Shown piece by piece: positions 16,853 to 25,660 of a stretch of DNA of 43,644 nucleotides (its first letter is position 1; every line of letters starts with the position of its first letter). The DNA is from Gammaproteobacteria bacterium. Lineage in GTDB: Bacteria; Pseudomonadota; Gammaproteobacteria; DSM-16500. A program made the position numbers and the translations under genes. The stretch spans positions 1 through 43,644 of the forward strand of contig JABDFQ010000014.1 in NCBI GenBank assembly GCA_013286495.1, given 5' to 3'. The notes under the pieces are model-generated. The model ran no database searches, was not told the origin of the DNA, and worked only from the letters and a program-made list of their open reading frames with translations.

Positions 16853-17786
16853 GAGTGAAATTATCAAAACCAAGTTTATTCAGCAACTGCACATCATGAT
16901 CAAAACCAGGATTGCCAGCTGTCAGTAATTTGTCACCCAGCCAGATAGAGTTTGCGCCTGCAAGAAAACACAATGTTTGCATTTCATCTGACATGGTAGT
17001 GCGTCCTGCGGATAATCGGATCATTGCAGCAGGCATCATGATGCGCGCAGCAGCAATCGTGCGGATAAATTCCATATTTTCGAGTGGCTGCATGTCAGCA
17101 AGCGGTGTGCCTTTTGCTGGAATTAAATGATTAATCGGCACGCTTTCTGGTGGTTGTGGCAAATTCGCGAGTTGTAATAAAAATTCGATTCGATCTTCAC
17201 GTGTTTCACCCATGCCAAGAATGCCACCGCAACAAACATTAATTCCTGATGCGCGTACACGCTGCAAAGTATCGAGTCTGTCCTGATACGTGCGTGTTGT
17301 GGTGATATTTTTGTAATGTTCGGGAGAAGTGTCGAGATTGTGATTGTAATAATCGAGTCCAGCTTCGTGCAGCATATTCACTTGTTCATCATCCAGCATG
17401 CCAAGCGTTACACAGGTTTCAAGACCGATGTCTTTTACTGCCTTGATCATTTCAATGACTTTCGGAAAATCTTTTTTCGGTGGATTGCGCCAGGCAGCGC
17501 CCATGCAAAAACGCGTAGCGCCATCTGACTTGGCATTTTTTGCCTTGGCGATAACAGCTTCAAGCGGCATTAATTTTTCTTTTTCCACTTCGGTTTGATA
17601 GTGACCGCTTTGCGAGCAATAGGAACAATCTTCAGGGCAAGCACCTGTCTTGATGCTAAGCAATGTGCATAATTCCATTTCATTTGGCTTGTGATGTTGC
17701 AAATGAGCGTTAATCGCCTTGCCAATCAATTCTATAAATGGCATTTCATAAAAAGTGCTTACATCTGCTTTTGACCATCTTGTCAT
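16845..17786 (-). CDS. bioB: Biotin synthase
   Basis: A radical SAM enzyme that inserts sulfur into dethiobiotin to make biotin. The CxxxCxxC cluster motif is CPEDCSYC (Cys50, Cys54, Cys57). The downstream [11 protein letters not shown] segment (with the cluster-binding Asn/His/Asp) and the RLSAGR motif, whose Arg ligates the [2Fe-2S] cluster, are present. The 313-residue length is typical. It is the first gene of the minus-strand operon, with AGGA eight bases before the ATG. It diverges from bioA across an 87-base control region. Confidence 0.97.
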   Translation of the reverse strand: MTRWSKADVSTFYEMPFIELIGKAINAHLQHHKPNEMELCTLLSIKTGACPEDCSYCSQSGHYQTEVEKEKLMPLEAVIAKAKNAKSDGATRFCMGAAWRNPPKKDFPKVIEMIKAVKDIGLETCVTLGMLDDEQVNMLHEAGLDYYNHNLDTSPEHYKNITTTRTYQDRLDTLQRVRASGINVCCGGILGMGETREDRIEFLLQLANLPQPPESVPINHLIPAKGTPLADMQPLENMEFIRTIAAARIMMPAAMIRLSAGRTTMSDEMQTLCFLAGANSIWLGDKLLTAGNPGFDHDVQLLNKLGFDNFTHA

Positions 17787-17873
17787 GAATTTATTCCTGA
17801 TTATTATTGTTGGAGGCAGGAATATATGTTAGCTTTTGCGCGCCGTCAACCATAAAAAAATTGTGAGTTTACC
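17787..17873. promoter_or_regulatory. Divergent bioB/bioA control region (possible BirA site)
   Basis: The 87 bases between the bioB and bioA start codons must hold promoters for both directions. A degenerate dyad, TATGTTAGC (17825-17833) opposite GTCAACCATA (17845-17854), resembles BirA half-sites. Its spacer of about 11 bases is shorter than the E. coli operator spacing, so I treat it as a weak candidate. A GTGAG lies six bases before the bioA ATG. Confidence 0.35.
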
Positions 17874-19184
17874 ATGACTGATTCATCGCTTGTTGCAAGG
17901 GATTTACAGCATATCTGGCATCCGTGTTCGCAAATGAAAGATTACGAATTGTTTCATCCATTGATTATTACTGGCGCAAGCAAGGCATATTTGCATTTGC
18001 AGGATGGACGTAAAATTATTGATGCCATTTCCAGCTGGTGGTGTAAATCATTAGGTCATCAACATCCGCGTTTAAAACGTGCCTTGCAATTGCAGATGGA
18101 TAAATTCGAGCATGTGATCCTCGCCAATACCACCAATGAAACCATTGTGCAGTTATCGGAAAAATTGACGGAACTGTCACCATCATTAAATAAAGTCATG
18201 TATGCAAGCGATGGTTCTTCAGCAGTTGAAATGGCAATGAAAATGAGTTTGCATGCGCGCGTGATTGAAGGAAAGACGCAACGTAAATTATTTATCGCGC
18301 TTGAAAATAGTTATCATGGCGAAACGATTGCGACCTTAAGTGTCAGTGATCTTGGTTTATATTCAGAACCGTATCGCAGTCTCATGTTTGCTGTTAAAAA
18401 AATCGCGCCGCCTTATGTCAATGGTGAAGACGATGCGCGCTGGGATAATTGTGAATTACATTGGCAATCTGTGCTTGAGCAATTGCAACCATATGCACAT
18501 ACCGCAACCGCATTAATCGTCGAACCGATCTTGCAGGCGGCTGCTGGTATGCAAATTTATAGCAGGGATTTTTTGCGCCGTTTACGTCAGTGGACACGTG
18601 AACATGATATTCACCTGATTGCAGATGAAATCATGACAGGCATTGGCCGCACAGGAAAAATGCTTGCCTGTGAGCATGCAGGGATTGAAGCGGATTTCGT
18701 ATGTTTATCCAAGGGATTGACGAGTGGCTGGTTACCATTGAGTGCGATGCTCACGCGCAATGATATTTATGATTTGTTTTATGATGATTATGCGAATGGA
18801 AAATCCTTTATGCACTCGCATACACATTCCGGCAATGTATTGGCAGCAAGTGTTGCACTTGAAACATTGAATATCATGACAGAAGAAAAATTATGTGCAC
18901 GCGCTGGTGAGATGGGTGGTGTCATGCTTGAAGCAATGCAAGCGATTGCCAATCATACTGGCAAACTGAAAAATATTCGCATGTTAGGTGCAATGGTTGC
19001 AGCTGATTTGATTTGTGATACAAATAAACGTTATGGTTATGAGGTTTATCGCAAGGCGGTTGAATTAGGTGCCCTGTTACGGCCGCTGGGTAATACAATA
19101 TACTGGGTGCCACCATTAAATACGGAGTGGGAAACATTATGCGAATTAAAAAATATTACGCAAAAGGCTATTCTTATGGAGTGA
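17874..19184 (+). CDS. bioA: Adenosylmethionine-8-amino-7-oxononanoate aminotransferase
   Basis: This class III PLP aminotransferase uses SAM as amino donor to convert KAPA to DAPA. The N-terminal HPCSQMKDYE motif, the SSWWCKSLGH segment and the PLP lysine in CLSKGLTSGWLPLSA are clear. The 436-residue length is normal. It is transcribed away from bioB, as in E. coli. The stop is followed after three bases by the ATG of a 501-residue unknown, which is probably co-transcribed. Confidence 0.96.
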   Translation: MTDSSLVARDLQHIWHPCSQMKDYELFHPLIITGASKAYLHLQDGRKIIDAISSWWCKSLGHQHPRLKRALQLQMDKFEHVILANTTNETIVQLSEKLTELSPSLNKVMYASDGSSAVEMAMKMSLHARVIEGKTQRKLFIALENSYHGETIATLSVSDLGLYSEPYRSLMFAVKKIAPPYVNGEDDARWDNCELHWQSVLEQLQPYAHTATALIVEPILQAAAGMQIYSRDFLRRLRQWTREHDIHLIADEIMTGIGRTGKMLACEHAGIEADFVCLSKGLTSGWLPLSAMLTRNDIYDLFYDDYANGKSFMHSHTHSGNVLAASVALETLNIMTEEKLCARAGEMGGVMLEAMQAIANHTGKLKNIRMLGAMVAADLICDTNKRYGYEVYRKAVELGALLRPLGNTIYWVPPLNTEWETLCELKNITQKAILME

Positions 19185-19187
19185 AGT

Positions 19188-20693
19188 ATGAATAGCAGCA
19201 GTTTTTTTCATCCACAAAAAAGAGAAACAAAAATATTTGATAATATTAAGGAAGAGGTAAAACAAGGGAATTTCTGTTACACGGTCGATGCAAATGGCGA
19301 TGAAGCTAATATTGTATTCACCAATGCCAGTCAGACTAGAGTCGATTGCGCAAAACTTAAAGTTTATACATTGCAAAAGCTCAGGAAAACCGAGGAATAT
19401 AAAATCTCGAAAGAGATAAAAATAGAACCTCTCGTGCATGTATGGATGACATATTGTAGCGAGAACACCATCATCAAATATGCAGGTGAGAATCAGCAAG
19501 CTTTTATATTCTCTGCAAGCTGTGGAGTAAATCAGGCATTCGAAAATTTACCAAAATGTCTTACTCATATGGATTATTTTCATGAACGTGAGTTTGTCAG
19601 GAAGCTCAGGGAGAGAAATCAGGATATTTCACAATTCAGGGATAATGCTGAAAGATTACATCATGCATTCGCTTGTCGTGGCGTATTCATGGAATTGCTG
19701 GATGCAGGTATTACTATTGATAATTTAATTTCATTAAAAAATCATTTTTATAAACTTTTACTAACACATGAGTTTGCCGCAAAGTTGATAACCGTTTACA
19801 AGCTCCCGTTACAACAATTTATTCTTGTGTCGTCAAAGCGAATGAAAGAGTGTCTGGTTTCGAAAGACAGACTGGATAAAGCACTCAAATTTGTTACGAT
19901 TCAGCAATTGCTGCGTTTGAAAGTGGAAGTTCAATCACTGGAATTTCTTCCATCACGCAAATCTGGAAGCACCATATTGGTTAATCAAAAACGTCTGAGT
20001 TTTTATGGCAAAAAGGAAATGCAGCCTGGAAATCAGATGCAGGTCAGTCACAAGAATGAATTTATTACGACGCTTTATCATGTGGAAGAAAGTCTGCTGC
20101 CGAAATATGAAGAAGATTGCAGGAATGTATTGCCGATCGAAATGGTGAATAAATGGTACAAGATCAGGGATGAATGGGAACAGGATGTGAATGTCACCGA
20201 ATATTACTGTCGTGAATTGCAGCAACTTGTACATGAGGAAAAAAAGAATTTTGATCAGGCAGAGTTTGTCAGAAGTGAAGAATATCCACGTTTGAGGAAC
20301 ATCGAATATTATCGTGAAAAAGATTTTGTCGAATATTTGCAAAATATAAAATGCGATATAAGCATATTTCGAAATCTGGAAGGTATGTCGCATAAAAAAA
20401 TGCAATTGCTGTGTTATCACCTTGGGTCGGTGAAATTTTTCCTGGCAGAAACAAATAAAATTACCATCAATGATCTGGCGCGCGTGGATGAAAATCGTCT
20501 GCAGTTTGTTTTCCTGAATGTTGAGGATGCGAAAGAGGCATTGCACCTGATCGATATCCTCGAACTTTTTGACTTGCAGGAAAAACCCAGGTCAGAAAAA
20601 TTGCATGTCTCTGGATTTTATAGCAGCACTTCAGGGAGCCGCGACAGTTTGTCATATGAGAGCTATAAGAGTGATGGGCCTGGGCTGATGTAA
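19188..20693 (+). CDS. Unknown protein with an internal duplicated module
   Basis: This 501-residue protein is not recognised; it has no signal peptide or membrane segment. Two segments, about 128-200 and 372-452, are similar to each other. Each starts with an aromatic D/E-Y pair and an E-K/R-E/D-F-V motif, has DISxFR at about 146 and 390, and ITI(D/N)xL at about 175 and 425. The tail (about 475-501) is rich in Ser, Gly and Tyr. The ATG lies three bases after the bioA stop with GGAG upstream, so expression is probably coupled to bioA although a role in biotin synthesis is unlikely. A long open frame on the opposite strand (19953-20546) is a shadow. Low-complexity, AT-rich coding resembles the other candidate effectors of the window. 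Confidence 0.75.
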   Translation: MNSSSFFHPQKRETKIFDNIKEEVKQGNFCYTVDANGDEANIVFTNASQTRVDCAKLKVYTLQKLRKTEEYKISKEIKIEPLVHVWMTYCSENTIIKYAGENQQAFIFSASCGVNQAFENLPKCLTHMDYFHEREFVRKLRERNQDISQFRDNAERLHHAFACRGVFMELLDAGITIDNLISLKNHFYKLLLTHEFAAKLITVYKLPLQQFILVSSKRMKECLVSKDRLDKALKFVTIQQLLRLKVEVQSLEFLPSRKSGSTILVNQKRLSFYGKKEMQPGNQMQVSHKNEFITTLYHVEESLLPKYEEDCRNVLPIEMVNKWYKIRDEWEQDVNVTEYYCRELQQLVHEEKKNFDQAEFVRSEEYPRLRNIEYYREKDFVEYLQNIKCDISIFRNLEGMSHKKMQLLCYHLGSVKFFLAETNKITINDLARVDENRLQFVFLNVEDAKEALHLIDILELFDLQEKPRSEKLHVSGFYSSTSGSRDSLSYESYKSDGPGLM

Positions 20694-20701
20694 AAAAATC
20701 A

Positions 20702-20730
20702 TTGAAAATTCACACGTAACTCGGTATAAA
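20702..20730 (+). promoter_or_regulatory. Sigma70-type promoter of petABC
   Basis: TTGAAA (20702-20707) and TATAAA (20725-20730) are separated by exactly 17 bases. This is the best consensus promoter in the window. Transcription would begin near 20737, giving a leader of about 120 bases before petA. Confidence 0.7.
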
Positions 20731-20745
20731 TCTGCTCCCATTATA

Positions 20746-20761
20746 GGAAAGTTATCTTTCC
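20746..20761 (+). promoter_or_regulatory. Small hairpin in the petA leader
   Basis: GGAAAG and CTTTCC pair around a TTAT loop just after the predicted transcription start. It lies in the 5' leader and has no T tract after it, so it is more likely an mRNA-stabilising 5' stem than a terminator. Role not known. Confidence 0.4.
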
Positions 20762-20855
20762 AAAGGCTGGAAAAAATATCGGGGGTGGTGTGAGCCAGAC
20801 TCGCTATTTTTTTGCTGCTGAATCCTAAAACAATAAAGTCGAGTAAGGATATAGC

Positions 20856-21467
20856 GTGAAGGAAGTAGATGTCATAGATAAAAACCGGCGCTGTTTTTTA
20901 CGGGCAGCGACAACTGCTGTTGGTGGTATTGGTCTTGCCGCAGCATCTGTTCCTTTCTTTTCATACTGGATGCCAAGTGCTGATACCGAAGCTGCTGCTG
21001 CTCCTATGCGTATCACGATTGGTCAATTAAAAGAAGGTGAGCAATTTACTGTTCCATGGCGCGGTATGCCAGTCTGGGTCATTCGGCGCACACCAGCCAT
21101 GCTGGATACGTTGCCAAAACTGGACAATACCTTGCGTGATCCATTGTCAGAGCAGGATCAGCAACCGGAATACTGCAAAAATACCCATCGTTCCATCAAG
21201 CCCGAATATTTTATTGCCATCGGTATTTGTACCCATCTTGGTTGTGTTCCTACTTACCGTCCTGATGCTGGCAGTATCTCACCCGATTGGCTGGGTGGCT
21301 TTTATTGTCCTTGTCATGGTTCCAAATATGATCTTGCTGGCAGGGTTTATCAAAACGTACCCGCTCCTCTAAACCTCAAAATCCCGCGTCACATGTATGT
21401 CAGTGATACTGAAATCGTGATTGGCGAAGATAAAGACGGTGTCCAGGGTGCTATTTCCATTAGCTAA
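20856..21467 (+). CDS. petA: Ubiquinol-cytochrome c reductase Rieske iron-sulfur subunit
   Basis: The Rieske protein of complex III passes electrons from ubiquinol to cytochrome c1. Both cluster-binding loops are complete: CTHLGC (Cys125, His127, Cys130) and CPCHGS (Cys151, Cys153, His154). The N-terminus carries NRRCFLRAAT before a hydrophobic segment (about 19-37), a twin-arginine motif acting as a non-cleaved anchor. Export through the TatABC of this window is therefore expected. The start is a GTG with AAGGA upstream. It is the first gene of petABC. Confidence 0.96.
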   Translation: MKEVDVIDKNRRCFLRAATTAVGGIGLAAASVPFFSYWMPSADTEAAAAPMRITIGQLKEGEQFTVPWRGMPVWVIRRTPAMLDTLPKLDNTLRDPLSEQDQQPEYCKNTHRSIKPEYFIAIGICTHLGCVPTYRPDAGSISPDWLGGFYCPCHGSKYDLAGRVYQNVPAPLNLKIPRHMYVSDTEIVIGEDKDGVQGAISIS

Positions 21468-21494
21468 TGATCGGAACGGAGTGTAAATACAATA

Positions 21495-22730
21495 ATGTCT
21501 GAACAAGAATTAAGTAAAAAAAATAAATTTATGGAATGGGTAGACAAGCGCTATCCATGGACTGATTTCTGGGAAAAACATTTAAGCAAATATTACGCGC
21601 CCAGAAATTTCAACTTCTGGTATTACTTTGGCTCATTTTCCTTGCTGGTATTTGTCATGCAGATACTCTCCGGTATCTGGCTGGTGATGGAATATACTCC
21701 AACTGGCGAAGGTTCATTTGCATCTGTTCAGCACATCATGCGTGAAGTTCGTTATGGCTGGCTGTTGCGTTTTATGCACACTACCGGTGCTTCGGCATTT
21801 TTTGTGGTCGTTTATTTGCATATGTATCGTGGCCTGATTTATGGTTCATATCAAAAGCCACGTGAATTAGTGTGGCTAATTGGCATGGTGATTTATTTCT
21901 GTTTACTCGTGGAAGCATTTACAGGTTATGTGCTGCCATGGGGACAAATGTCATATTGGGGTGCATCGGTTATTACCTCATTTGCAAGCGCCATTCCTTA
22001 TATTGGTGATTTGTTGCTGACCTGGTTGCGTGGTGGTTTTAGCGTCACCGGTGTGTCATTGCATCGTTTCTTCTCATTGCATGTGATCGCCATTCCATTA
22101 TTGCTGGCAGTGCTGATCTTTGTGCATCTGGTGGCATTGCATCATGTTGGTTCCAATAATCCTGATGGTATCGATATCAAAAAGCACAAGGACAAAAATG
22201 GCATTCCCTTAGACGGTATTCCATTCCATCCTTATTACACGGTGAAAGATCTCGTCGGTGTCGTGGTGTTCCTGTTCATCTTCAGTTGCGTCGTATTCTT
22301 TTCGCCGCAAATGGGTGGCTTGTTCCTTGAGCCTGATAATTACGTGCTGGCCAATCCAATGGTTACGCCACCAGAAATCGCACCTGTCTGGTATATGACA
22401 CCGTTTTACGCGATGTTGCGTGCGATTCCGAACAAGTTATTTGGTGTGATTACCATGGCGGCTGGTATTGCCATCATGTTTGTCTTGCCATGGCTGGATC
22501 GTAGTCGTGTGCGTTCCATTCGCTACAAAGGCATTTATTCCAAGATTGCTATCCTTGTATTTGTAATTTGCTTTATTGGATTAGGTTATCTGGGACATGA
22601 AGGTGTATCACCTTTACGGACTCTGATGGCACGCATATTTACTCTGGGTTATTTTGGCTTCTTTTTGTTAATGCCAATTTACACCTCGTATGAAAACACT
22701 AAACCTTTACCGGAACGGGTTACTGGATGA
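21495..22730 (+). CDS. petB: Ubiquinol-cytochrome c reductase cytochrome b subunit
   Basis: This membrane subunit of complex III carries two b hemes and the quinone sites. The 411-residue protein has about eight or nine hydrophobic segments. Heme-ligand histidines are visible in RFMHTTGASAFFVVVYLHMYRG and in the SLHRFFSLHVIAIP segment. The Qo-site motif reads PVWY (in APVWYMTPFYAMLRA) rather than PEWY, a form I recall from beta/gammaproteobacteria. Its TGA overlaps the petC ATG. Confidence 0.96.
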   Translation: MSEQELSKKNKFMEWVDKRYPWTDFWEKHLSKYYAPRNFNFWYYFGSFSLLVFVMQILSGIWLVMEYTPTGEGSFASVQHIMREVRYGWLLRFMHTTGASAFFVVVYLHMYRGLIYGSYQKPRELVWLIGMVIYFCLLVEAFTGYVLPWGQMSYWGASVITSFASAIPYIGDLLLTWLRGGFSVTGVSLHRFFSLHVIAIPLLLAVLIFVHLVALHHVGSNNPDGIDIKKHKDKNGIPLDGIPFHPYYTVKDLVGVVVFLFIFSCVVFFSPQMGGLFLEPDNYVLANPMVTPPEIAPVWYMTPFYAMLRAIPNKLFGVITMAAGIAIMFVLPWLDRSRVRSIRYKGIYSKIAILVFVICFIGLGYLGHEGVSPLRTLMARIFTLGYFGFFLLMPIYTSYENTKPLPERVTG

Positions 22731-23428
22731 TGAAGCGTTATATATTCACAATTTTACTGGCATTATTTACCACTCAGTTTTCACCCAGCGTTTGGGCAGA
22801 AGAACCCATCGAAGGTCTGGAACTGGAAACGGCTCCTATCAATCGTAGTGATATGGACTCCATCAAGCGTGGAGCGAAATTTTTCGCAACCAATTGCGTG
22901 AGTTGTCATACCTTGTCGTATTTGCGTTATGACCCGATCGTCAAGGAAGCGGGCATTCCGACGGATAAAAAACCATTGGCGATTAATGGCGTGGTGCCAC
23001 CGGATTTATCACTGGAAGCAAGTTCCAAGGGCGTCGACTGGATTTACACGTATCTGCACAGTTTTTACAAGGATACTTCGACTGCATCTGGTGTGAATAA
23101 TTTATTGTTCCCGGGAACGGCGATGCCTGCGATTCTTGCACCTTATCAAGGTGAGCAAGTGCGCGTGGAGAAACCGGTTTATGACTTGCTGCATCATGTG
23201 GAATGGTTTGATCTGGTCAAACCTGTTCGTCCTGGCAGCATGAAACCGGATGAATTTGACAAGGCCGTTGCAGATTTGACGAACTTCCTTGCCTACGCTG
23301 CCGAGCCTTTCCATGAGCAACAGCAGAAAATTGGATATTGGGTGTTGGGATTCCTCGTCATCCTGTTCGTACTGATGTATATGCTCAAGAAGGAATACTG
23401 GAAGGACGTGAAGCGGCATAAGGAATGA
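22727..23428 (+). CDS. petC: Cytochrome c1
   Basis: Cytochrome c1 accepts electrons from the Rieske protein. It has a cleavable signal peptide (to about residue 24, SVWA), heme-binding CVSCH (Cys57, Cys60, His61) and a likely Met ligand in FPGTAMP. A C-terminal membrane anchor at about 207-225 is followed by basic residues. The 233-residue length is normal. The first ATG overlaps petB's stop; a second ATG follows directly. Confidence 0.95.
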   Translation: MMKRYIFTILLALFTTQFSPSVWAEEPIEGLELETAPINRSDMDSIKRGAKFFATNCVSCHTLSYLRYDPIVKEAGIPTDKKPLAINGVVPPDLSLEASSKGVDWIYTYLHSFYKDTSTASGVNNLLFPGTAMPAILAPYQGEQVRVEKPVYDLLHHVEWFDLVKPVRPGSMKPDEFDKAVADLTNFLAYAAEPFHEQQQKIGYWVLGFLVILFVLMYMLKKEYWKDVKRHKE

Positions 23429-23497
23429 TAAGTGCTCGCATTTACAATCCACCCCTAATAAAACATACTATCCCGATCCCTGTTATTGAGAACGTAA

Positions 23498-24553
23498 ATG
23501 GATTTACTCTTTTCATCCTTATCGATCAAGCGTTTTATCTATGTCATTCTGGTAGCAATCCTCGCTTGTATTGGCATGGTTTATGCCCATCATCATGAAG
23601 CTTACTGGCTAGTCTGGTCAGCATTCATCATGTCATTAATTACCACCGGTGATTCCTTCAAACGTCGTGTCACCACCATTCTGATTACGGGATTTGCTGC
23701 GGCTTTTGTTGCCTGGCTTGCATCCATCATTCAATCGCCACTGCTGCTTGCCTTGTATCTTTTTGTCATCACAATTATCTGTGTCAGTCTCGCGTATCGA
23801 CGTCCGGTCACATTTTTCCAGGCGTTCATCATCAACTTATTCGCCATTCTTTCTGCTTGTCTGCATGTTCCTTTTGGTTCTGAGCTGGCGCGTTTTATTT
23901 TTATTTGTGGCGGCGTCATGATTGCGGCGTTGCTGCAAATGGTTTTTTATCCTTATTTCATACGTAATGAATTGCAACCTTATCTGGTTATTTCCATTCG
24001 CAACCTGAAAAAAATCAATAAGGATATATTCACTTGTCTTTTGCAGCCTGATTATCCTGACAATGTTTATTTATATGAAAGACGTTTGCATCTGGCCAAA
24101 ACAAATTTTTTACGTGCTTTGCAGCGTTTGCGGGATATTACCATTCTCGCAGAAATGAAATTATCAGAGAGTGAAAAAGCATCGCATGACACCTGGCTTT
24201 CGCGCCTGAATGAATTATTTGAAAACATGATGGATTATTCACAATTACGCAGACGCATCAGTGATTATTCAACCTTGTCATTATGTGCAGAAGAATTAGC
24301 TGGTATTTCCAGGGAAATTGGTGTGTGTCTCGATGCAATAATCGCACATCTCAAGCGTAAAAAATTTTTCCCCAATACCAATAAGCTCAATGAATATATC
24401 CAGGCTCTGGAACGTCAGTATCATCAAGTATTACAAGTGGCATCACCTGAACCATTAGCATTTGTATTATTTATTGATAGCCTTACAACCTTTAGTAAAA
24501 CAATGGAAGCACTGTATGCAAATGCCATTCCAGCATCCAGTCACTTATCGTGA
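23498..24553 (+). CDS. FUSC-type inner-membrane protein, N-terminal half
   Basis: The 351-residue protein has about six closely packed hydrophobic segments in residues 10-155, then a soluble helical region of about 190 residues. That is the plan of one half of the FUSC/YccS/AaeB family, whose full-length members (about 650-720 residues) have two such halves. The second half is encoded by the next gene, which overlaps it by 38 bases in another frame. Family members are thought to export aromatic acids or other small molecules; the substrate here is unknown. The ATG has GAG eight bases upstream. Confidence 0.75.
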   Translation: MDLLFSSLSIKRFIYVILVAILACIGMVYAHHHEAYWLVWSAFIMSLITTGDSFKRRVTTILITGFAAAFVAWLASIIQSPLLLALYLFVITIICVSLAYRRPVTFFQAFIINLFAILSACLHVPFGSELARFIFICGGVMIAALLQMVFYPYFIRNELQPYLVISIRNLKKINKDIFTCLLQPDYPDNVYLYERRLHLAKTNFLRALQRLRDITILAEMKLSESEKASHDTWLSRLNELFENMMDYSQLRRRISDYSTLSLCAEELAGISREIGVCLDAIIAHLKRKKFFPNTNKLNEYIQALERQYHQVLQVASPEPLAFVLFIDSLTTFSKTMEALYANAIPASSHLS

Positions 24554-25568
24554 ATTGACAAGCGTTTCACCGTTGCGACAAGTTTGCAGTGTCGCGGTTG
24601 CGGTATTTATTGCATTTATGGTTGGTTATCTTTATTCATTTGGCAATGAATTCTGGATTCCCTTGACCGCATTTTTTGTTAGCCAGACAACGCGCGGAAC
24701 ACCATTGCGTCAGGGCATGACAATTTTTCTCATTATGGTTTGCGCCATTCTGATTTCATTTTTATTTATATTGCTAATTAAAAAAATTGTCATTGTGTAT
24801 GCAATCGTCGCATGTATTTTCACGTTGGTGAGTTATCTTGCATTCATCTATAGGCCGCAAAGCAAGCAAACTTATTTCATGACCATGTTATTTCCAGTCA
24901 CATTATTATTTGCTGTCTTTTCACCGGTGAGCGTTGTGGCGGTATTGCAGGATCGTATTTTTGATACGGCGATTGGTGCATTGATTGGGATTTTATGCAG
25001 ATTTGTTGTATTACCAGTTAAGCTTGATGTTGCGTTTAGTGAGGGAGTAGTGCCGACATTGGCTGCCATGAATGAATTCATGGAAGCGTTGATGACAAAA
25101 AATAATCTTGCTGAGCGACGTTTGCAAGTCGAAGAATCGTTGATTGATATGTATCCTTCATGGATTTATGAGGTTGGTTTCAATCGTGGTTTGCGTTCAG
25201 GATTTAGATTTTTCCTGGTGAATATTGAGCGTGTCAGCGAAGTTTTGTTTTCGATGGATTACCTGATTGCGCGTGGTATGGATGTATCGCACTCGCATGA
25301 ATTGCAGCGACATCTTGGTATTGTCATGCAAAAAAATCAGCAATTATTATTGTTGCTGATTCAATATTTCAATCAGGGAAAGATTGGCGAACATATGCAG
25401 GATTACACGGCTGATATGAATGAACTGGAAAATATTTTGCGTTTGGTGATACCAGATAATATGGAAGGATTGATGTTGTCGCCAGCGTTACTTCTGATCA
25501 CGGCTTTTGTGCGTGACATGCGTGATCTGCGCATGTTGTTGCTTGATCTTGTCAAATCAGTCGCATGA
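24516..25568 (+). CDS. FUSC-type inner-membrane protein, C-terminal half
   Basis: The 350-residue protein begins with a short soluble stretch. About five hydrophobic segments follow (roughly 25-165) with the FUSC-like FWIPLTAFFVSQTTRGTPLRQG motif, then a soluble helical region. The open frame reaches back to 24462, but ATG 24516 has GGAAG six bases upstream, so it is probably translated on its own. It overlaps the preceding gene by 38 bases in another frame. Either the normal single gene has been split into two coupled genes, or a frameshift once separated them. No stop or deletion disrupts either half, so I treat both as functional. Confidence 0.75.
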   Translation: MQMPFQHPVTYRELTSVSPLRQVCSVAVAVFIAFMVGYLYSFGNEFWIPLTAFFVSQTTRGTPLRQGMTIFLIMVCAILISFLFILLIKKIVIVYAIVACIFTLVSYLAFIYRPQSKQTYFMTMLFPVTLLFAVFSPVSVVAVLQDRIFDTAIGALIGILCRFVVLPVKLDVAFSEGVVPTLAAMNEFMEALMTKNNLAERRLQVEESLIDMYPSWIYEVGFNRGLRSGFRFFLVNIERVSEVLFSMDYLIARGMDVSHSHELQRHLGIVMQKNQQLLLLLIQYFNQGKIGEHMQDYTADMNELENILRLVIPDNMEGLMLSPALLLITAFVRDMRDLRMLLLDLVKSVA

Positions 25569-25643
25569 ATCTCCTGGGGTCGCATCTCGAATTCACCCTT
25601 TCGGTGTATGAAGGGTGAAGTCGAGATGCGACCCCAGGAGATT
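25568..25643. repeat. Near-perfect 33-bp-stem palindrome
   Basis: The 23 bases 25568-25590 are exactly inverted at 25621-25643. After one mismatch a further 9 bp pair (25592-25600 with 25611-25619), leaving a 10-base loop. The left arm starts on the last base of the FUSC stop codon, and TTTTATT follows the right arm. It could terminate the FUSC operon or be a small inserted palindromic element. The next gene starts 18 bases after it. Confidence 0.85.
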
Positions 25644-25660
25644 TTATTGGAGAAAAAATA

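Noticed and set aside
17787-17873. Consensus BirA operator of the E. coli type
   Set aside because: No good match to the two half-sites with the 14-16 base spacing is present; only a degenerate dyad with shorter spacing was kept as a low-confidence candidate.
19953-20546. 197-codon minus-strand open frame inside the 501-residue gene
   Set aside because: Phe/His/Ile-rich shadow of the plus-strand frame; the plus frame has a ribosome site and an internal duplication that supports coding.
23498-25568. FUSC gene as a pseudogene
   Set aside because: Both halves are intact, keep their membrane pattern to the end, and the second half has its own ribosome site.
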